Below, one piece after another: positions 43,364 through 47,976 of a stretch of 47,976 nucleotides of DNA. The stretch comes from Roseibacillus sp. (lineage in GTDB: Bacteria > Verrucomicrobiota > Verrucomicrobiia > Verrucomicrobiales > Akkermansiaceae), in assembly GCA_002686085.1 (NCBI GenBank), contig NZAC01000006.1, positions 1 through 47,976 on the forward strand, written 5' to 3'. Made by a program: the position numbers and the translations under genes. The number at the start of each line of letters is the position of its first letter. Within the stretch, counting starts at the first letter, position 1. Under the pieces are notes generated by a model, which saw only the letters and a program-made list of their open reading frames with translations, did no database searches and was not told where the DNA came from.

Positions 43364-44089
43364 GTGAATAGACATTCCCTGACACTCCAGATCACAACCT
43401 TCTTTCTCTCTCTCCTGTTAACCGCCATGCCGGAAGCTCACGCAGGGGAACCGAGCCCCAATACCCTGACCAAGCAAGAACGAGCCGATGGCTGGCGTCT
43501 TCTTTTCGATGGAAAATCCGCGGGCTCTTGGCGCCAATTTGGAAAGGACGTCGCTCCCGCCAGCGGATGGGAGGTCACTCAAGGGTGGTTGATTAAAAGA
43601 GCCGGAGCCAAGCCGGGCAACATCGTCTCCCGGGAAGAATTCTCCAACTTTGAGTTTTCGTGGGAATGGCGGATGGAATCCGGGGGAAACAATGGCGTTA
43701 AATACTTCGTCGATGAAACCCGGGGCAATCTCGGCCATGAGTATCAGATGCTGGCCAAGATAGAGCAGAAGCCCAGCAAGAGCTCCACTGGAGGATTCTA
43801 CGCTGTCCTCGCACCAGCTGATCCCCCGCCGGTGCGATTCTACCCAAAGATCAACATTTCCCGAATCAGGGTAGAGGCCAATAAGGTCACCCATTGGCTA
43901 AATGGCCGGAAAATATTGGAGTATATCTGCGGCAGTGAAGACGTCCTCTCAAACGTGGCCTCCAGTAAATTCAAAAAGGTGGCGAGGTTTGGAGAGAAAC
44001 TAACTGCCCGCCTTATGCTCACCGACCACGGCAGTGAGTGCAGCTTCCGCAATCTCAAGATTCGCAAGTTGAAGGCCGACCCCAAATAG
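43364..44089 (+). CDS. Secreted DUF1080 (3-keto-disaccharide hydrolase-like) protein
   Basis: A 241-residue protein of the DUF1080 family, concanavalin-like sandwiches that include 3-keto-glycoside hydrolases and many extracellular sugar-binding proteins. GTG at 43364 was chosen because it begins a good signal peptide (NRHSLTLQITTFFLSLLLTAMPEAHA/GE); the frame is open further upstream into the CotH gene but without a start that fits. Family marks are DGWRLLFDGKSAGSWRQFG, NFEFSWEWRMESGGNNGVKYFVDE, GHEYQMLA, STGGFYAVLAPADPPPVR, ANKVTHWLNGRKILEY and CSFRNLKIRKL. The GNNGVKYFV and EYQMLA strands line the active cleft by family analogy. It lies 67 bases after the CotH gene in the same direction. 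It probably acts on sugars in the periplasm or outside the cell. Confidence 0.9.
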   Translation: MNRHSLTLQITTFFLSLLLTAMPEAHAGEPSPNTLTKQERADGWRLLFDGKSAGSWRQFGKDVAPASGWEVTQGWLIKRAGAKPGNIVSREEFSNFEFSWEWRMESGGNNGVKYFVDETRGNLGHEYQMLAKIEQKPSKSSTGGFYAVLAPADPPPVRFYPKINISRIRVEANKVTHWLNGRKILEYICGSEDVLSNVASSKFKKVARFGEKLTARLMLTDHGSECSFRNLKIRKLKADPK

Positions 44090-44476
44090 CCTCGGGGCTA
44101 CCTCCGAGAAGCCCCTCGCCGGGCCTCAGCGCTCCCTGCTGATCACTTTGTAGGGACTTCCATGGGCCACCTCGCTTTCCGCACCCCACAGGAGGCGGTC
44201 TTCCAGCATCCTTGTCCGCAGCGACTGTCGACTTCGATAACTGCAAAGAAAATAGGCGTTTTTGACGAAATTAACCCAAGAGCAAGGCTCCATCTCCGAG
44301 ACCCCTCTGACCCAAAGCATTTTGGCCGCCAAAAAGGTCAGGAAAACCCCTCCCAAGGTCTCGAGAACCCTTGACCCCTCGGATGAAATGGCGAGAATTC
44401 CATTCAGACGCTTGGAAGGTGCTTGTTCCATCAAATAGCTGTGGATCCAGCCCAAAACACCGACTCCGTCCAACAA
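44090..44476. other. Intergenic region with weak hairpin and an orphan minus-strand reading frame
   Basis: A 6-bp hairpin GGGGCT/AGCCCC (44094-44115) just after the DUF1080 stop may act as a weak terminator; it lacks a T tract. A 128-codon minus-strand frame (44126-44512) crosses the start of the next gene and encodes a basic, hydrophobic-patched sequence with no recognised family. It could be a gene remnant or chance. No promoter is convincing for the gene starting at 44477. Confidence 0.35.
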
Positions 44477-47400
44477 ATGAAAACCTTGTATTCTCGGGTA
44501 ATCGCTACCCACTTCGCCGCCTCTCTCCTGATCTTAAGTCCACCCGCCGATGCTCAACTGGCTGCCTCCGGCACTCCCGGTGATCGCGCCGTCTACACGA
44601 TTGGCACCGGGGCCAGTATCGAGCCCGGGCTGGGAAATTCTGTTGCTCATAATTTTGCCACTACCGCAGTCGAAGATACTGCCGATAGTTTCGATCTCCA
44701 AGCCGGTGGTGCCGTCAACCTCACAGCTGGCCACCATCTGGTCATCTATGGCACCCGCTACCTCAACACCAATCCCGGGATTGCAAGCCGTGCCGGTCTC
44801 GACAATACCATCCTGATCAATGGTTCGCCCATTTCCTACGGTGCGGCCTCGAGCTACTCCCGTGATGGCAGCAACAACAATAATTTCGTCCGCGGTGGCT
44901 CGATCGTAGAGGTAGCCCAAGGCGACTCTGTAGGATTTGAATCGAAGCGTACTGATAACAATGCTCAACTAAGAATCGCTCAGCAGGATGCTGACCTTCA
45001 GCTTGTTAAACTCGACGACAGCCTTAGTTACCTGCGCCTGAGAGCGAGCGCCAACGCTGCTAACCTGATGAGTAATACCTCAGCAGGCCCCTCCACAGTT
45101 AGTTATGACGTGCAGGACGAAATCGACGCGGGATTCACACACACTAGTGGAAGTGGCGATATTACCCTCGACGAAGCGGGACGCTATCTCGTCTTCGCCA
45201 ACACCGGCTTCCGAATCAGCGGCGGGAACCGCCACCGCCAGGCGATCACCCAGCGACTCGCCCTCGACGGAACTCCCGTAGAGGACTCCTCCACGGTGGT
45301 CTACATTCGCTATTCTGGCTCAGGGGACGGTCTTGGCGGTCTAATGGTGACCGGAGCGAGCTCCGTCGGCACCATCATCCAAACCACAGCAGATAACAGC
45401 GTTCTGAATGTTGAAGTTCTTCGGGACAACAATCCATCCACCACCAACACTGCGGTCGCACTTGAGGCCGCCCTGACTGGCCTGACTATCCTAAAGCTTC
45501 CCAACTACGGAGAGGTGATTCGCCTTTCTGGCCCATCGCAGGAAATTAGTGCTGCGCAAGGCAACCCCGAGACTCCTCTGAACCTCTCAGACGTTTCTCC
45601 AGTTTCAAACGCCTCCTTCAGCTACGACGCAGGATCCAGCGTTTCTCAGGTGACCGTGAATAAGGACGGGGATTACCTCTTCCTCGCCTCCCATTTCCTC
45701 GACGATTACGACACCCCTCCCGGCGAAGCCCGGACCATTACCCGCCAAGGATTCCAGACCATTCCGAACGGAGGGACCGCTGGCAAAATTTCCTATGGCA
45801 ATGGTGGAGCCTACAACCGCGACCGCACGGCCGGCAATGGCGGCGACCGCGCTCGGGATTCCGGGGACTGGGCAGGAGCAGTCCTTCCCCTCAGCCAAGG
45901 GGACGCTGTGGAAACTACCACCGCCCGCTTCGGGCTGAACAATTCCCTGATTGCGAATTCGATCGGCCTGCAAGCCCTCAATATCGGTAGTATCTCCTCC
46001 GCTCCAACCGCGCCCGTCGTGGAAGTGAACCTGCCCCTCAATGCGGTAGTCAATTCAACAGGCACCCTCATCACCGAAGCCAGCCTTCGAACCATCCACA
46101 TCAGCGATGGAGCTTCCGCCCTGTCCTATACTGTCGACACTGCGCCCGCAGGCGGAACACTCCTTCTGGGCGGAGCTGCCCTTGCCGCTGGTGACACCTT
46201 CACTCAGGCCGATATCAACGGAGAGCTGCTCTCCTTTGATGCAGGAGCCAACCCAACATCTGGAGGATTTGATTTCACGGTGCGAGACTCCAGCAGCAAT
46301 GCGGTCACGGGGTCCTTCACAATAAATGTGGGAGCTCAGACGGCCCTGAGCGCAGATGCGGGTTCTACCGACGAAGATACCTCAGCCTCCAATTCAGGAG
46401 CCTCCCTTCTGGATAATGACACCGGCAGCTCCCTTTCCGTCACCAACTTTGACGCCACCAGCGCCAACGGCGCGGTGGTTACGGTCACCGCAGGTGGGGA
46501 ATACACCTACGACCCGTCCGGATCCAATGCCCTCCAGGGCCTCGATGATGGTGAGCAGATCGCCGACACCTTCACCTACACGGTCACCGACATTTTCAAC
46601 CAGCAGACAACCGCCACCGTCACTATCACCGTGACAGGACTGAATGATGCCCCGGTCACAACCAACGAGGCCACATCCAGCGGGGAAACTCTCGCTACCA
46701 GCGGAAACCTGCTGAGCAATGACTCTGATGCAGACTCTGGCGATACCCTCTCGGTCAGCTCTGTGGCTGGAGGAGCTCCCGGGACTCTTGTGACTCCCGA
46801 AGGCGCAACCCTCACCGTTAATGCGGATGGATCATTCACTTATGATCCCTCCACTTCTGCTTCCTTGAGCGCTCTCGCAGTCGGTGCCAGTGCAGCCGAG
46901 ACCATCGCCTATGAGGTCACTGATGGAACGGCAACCTCTTCGGCATCTATTACCTTCACAACCTCCGGTGAAACTGGAGCCAGCCCTGACTTTGCAACCG
47001 TCGATGCGACCGGATCCAGCAGCGCGGTCATCGCCGCGCTTGCCAATGACAGCGTCGGCGGCGCCCTCGGGACCTCTACCGCAGGCGCACCCTTTGACCT
47101 CAATGCAAGTGATCCAGCAGCTGCAAACACCGATGGCAGCTGGAACAACAGCAACACTGCTTCAGGTAACTCTGTCACCATGGAGAATGCAGGATCGGGA
47201 TCAATTCTGCTTACCCCCCTGGACAACTCACCTCCCGGTATCACCCACGCCTATGACCTCTCGGGGACCGGAAGCGGTGGCCTCCTTGGAGACACCGACC
47301 AGACCACTGCCGCCAACCACCTTTACGGCGGCAACTTCAGCAACTCTTCTTTCTCGGTGGAAGCTCTCATCAGACCAGATGATCACGTGGGACCAGAGCC

Positions 47401-47976
47401 CATCTGGGGCTCCGGTGGAAACGGCACTGGATCATCCCTGATTCTGATCGATGACCAGCTGATTCTGACGATCGGAAACGGCACCCAGGTTGCTCAAGCC
47501 ATTGCCACCATCCCCGCAAATGGAATTGCCGGTGGAGATTACGTACACGTGCTGAGCTCCTTTGATATCGCTACCGACATCCTGTCTCTCTACGTCAATG
47601 GAGTGCTCGTGGACTCCCAAAGCGCAATCAACATCCTGAACGGGCAAGCTGGCAATGTTCTCGACTGGTCTGGATCTGACGATGAGGGACTCGGGCGTTC
47701 GCAAGGAACAACCGGCGGAGACGTGAATGTCGCGCCCTTCCTCGGAGCCTTCGGCACCACTAATATTCCTGACTTCAATGAGGCCAACGACCGCTTCGAT
47801 GGAGAGATCTCCATCGTGCGGGTCTATGACAGCGCATTGAGCGCTGCTGAGGTCACCGCCAACCTCGACGCGATCTTCGGAGCACCTGCTGCCGCACAGG
47901 TGGGTAACATCGCCAGCCTGGCCGGGGAAACCAACCTCGTTCCGGGAACTACGACCGTCACCCTGCCGTCTGGAGC
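44477..47976 (+). CDS. Large secreted adhesin-like protein, 5' part (runs off the window)
   Basis: The frame starts at ATG 44477 and stays open for 1166 codons to the right edge. A signal peptide (MKTLYSRVIATHFAASLLILSPPADA/Q) is followed by three related beta-sandwich repeats (about 50-180, 210-345, 378-505) that share a G-x-YL(V/I)-(F/I) strand, a YxRD or related segment, and an L-L-KL or LQALNI ending. After these come a CSPG/cadherin-like repeat (521-618), two VCBS-like cadherin repeats (about 626-730 and 731-830; GGEYTYDPSGSNALQGL, DGSFTYDPSTSASLSAL), and a LamG domain (about 945-1134; FSVEALIRPDDHV, DGEISIVRVYDSALSAAEV). The composition (rich in A, S, T, D, G) is that of secreted surface adhesins. 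The C-terminus, where an anchor or sorting signal would be, is outside the window. No catalytic motif was found. Confidence 0.85.
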   Translation, partial: MKTLYSRVIATHFAASLLILSPPADAQLAASGTPGDRAVYTIGTGASIEPGLGNSVAHNFATTAVEDTADSFDLQAGGAVNLTAGHHLVIYGTRYLNTNPGIASRAGLDNTILINGSPISYGAASSYSRDGSNNNNFVRGGSIVEVAQGDSVGFESKRTDNNAQLRIAQQDADLQLVKLDDSLSYLRLRASANAANLMSNTSAGPSTVSYDVQDEIDAGFTHTSGSGDITLDEAGRYLVFANTGFRISGGNRHRQAITQRLALDGTPVEDSSTVVYIRYSGSGDGLGGLMVTGASSVGTIIQTTADNSVLNVEVLRDNNPSTTNTAVALEAALTGLTILKLPNYGEVIRLSGPSQEISAAQGNPETPLNLSDVSPVSNASFSYDAGSSVSQVTVNKDGDYLFLASHFLDDYDTPPGEARTITRQGFQTIPNGGTAGKISYGNGGAYNRDRTAGNGGDRARDSGDWAGAVLPLSQGDAVETTTARFGLNNSLIANSIGLQALNIGSISSAPTAPVVEVNLPLNAVVNSTGTLITEASLRTIHISDGASALSYTVDTAPAGGTLLLGGAALAAGDTFTQADINGELLSFDAGANPTSGGFDFTVRDSSSNAVTGSFTINVGAQTALSADAGSTDEDTSASNSGASLLDNDTGSSLSVTNFDATSANGAVVTVTAGGEYTYDPSGSNALQGLDDGEQIADTFTYTVTDIFNQQTTATVTITVTGLNDAPVTTNEATSSGETLATSGNLLSNDSDADSGDTLSVSSVAGGAPGTLVTPEGATLTVNADGSFTYDPSTSASLSALAVGASAAETIAYEVTDGTATSSASITFTTSGETGASPDFATVDATGSSSAVIAALANDSVGGALGTSTAGAPFDLNASDPAAANTDGSWNNSNTASGNSVTMENAGSGSILLTPLDNSPPGITHAYDLSGTGSGGLLGDTDQTTAANHLYGGNFSNSSFSVEALIRPDDHVGPEPIWGSGGNGTGSSLILIDDQLILTIGNGTQVAQAIATIPANGIAGGDYVHVLSSFDIATDILSLYVNGVLVDSQSAINILNGQAGNVLDWSGSDDEGLGRSQGTTGGDVNVAPFLGAFGTTNIPDFNEANDRFDGEISIVRVYDSALSAAEVTANLDAIFGAPAAAQVGNIASLAGETNLVPGTTTVTLPSG

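Noticed and set aside
1-47976. tRNA, rRNA, riboswitch, insertion sequence or prophage signals
   Set aside because: Intergenic gaps were read for cloverleaf-like, rRNA-like, terminal-inverted-repeat and integrase signals and none was convincing; covariance-model searches were not possible here.

Overview
The window looks like a chromosomal segment of a marine, polysaccharide-degrading member of the Planctomycetota-Verrucomicrobiota group, most likely Verrucomicrobiota. This rests on gene families: DUF1592/DUF1552/DUF1501 secreted proteins, a sulfatase fused to glycoside hydrolases, PQQ-like propellers, DUF1080 proteins and very large secreted proteins with thrombospondin type 3, LamG, lamin-tail and CotH modules. 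No rRNA, tRNA, CRISPR array, insertion sequence or phage gene was recognised, so placement is by gene content only.

Region 1 (1-9629) is a compact saccharolytic locus. It opens with the N-terminus of a divergent secreted protein at the left edge. A GH43 beta-xylosidase follows, then a sugar-porter MFS transporter overlapping it by 4 bases, then a 2094-residue secreted protein. That protein carries four catalytic modules in one chain: a GH26 module resembling beta-1,3-xylanases, a GH3 module, a formylglycine-type sulfatase and a GH30 module. Together they suggest extracellular breakdown of a xylan, probably sulfated and possibly beta-1,3-linked, with import and final hydrolysis. This is the most striking system in the window. 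No SusC/SusD pair and no regulator accompany it.

Region 2 (9660-15689, minus strand) is a probable four-gene operon: a secreted LamG-like plus coiled-coil protein, a DUF1592-type protein with two CxxCH motifs, a DUF1552 protein, and a phytanoyl-CoA dioxygenase-like Fe(II)/2-oxoglutarate enzyme. Region 3 (15895-23618) holds an AbgT transporter and a DUF885 metallopeptidase, possibly for uptake and processing of peptide-like compounds. It also holds an FKBP prolyl isomerase with a clear terminator, an NAD(P)H:FMN reductase-like protein, a DUF1501 protein, a small secreted beta-rich protein and a bile acid:sodium symporter homologue.

Region 4 (23871-26761) groups a 3-hexulose-6-phosphate synthase/keto-gulonate-phosphate decarboxylase family protein, a zinc dehydrogenase lacking the structural-zinc cysteines, and an NAD-dependent epimerase/dehydratase. 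They may form an uncharacterised sugar or sugar-acid route. Region 5 (26830-32253, minus) is one giant secreted protein built from four ~1 kb units in an ABAB order, each with a vicinal CC pair and separated by calcium-binding repeats.

Region 6 (32610-47976) holds a PdxA-family dehydrogenase with unusual active-site surroundings, a secreted PQQ-like propeller, a secreted EF-hand protein with a possible SGNH-like motif, a gamma-glutamyltransferase, a 1660-residue lamin-tail/LamG/CotH protein, a DUF1080 protein and the 5' part of a large adhesin-like gene that runs off the right edge.
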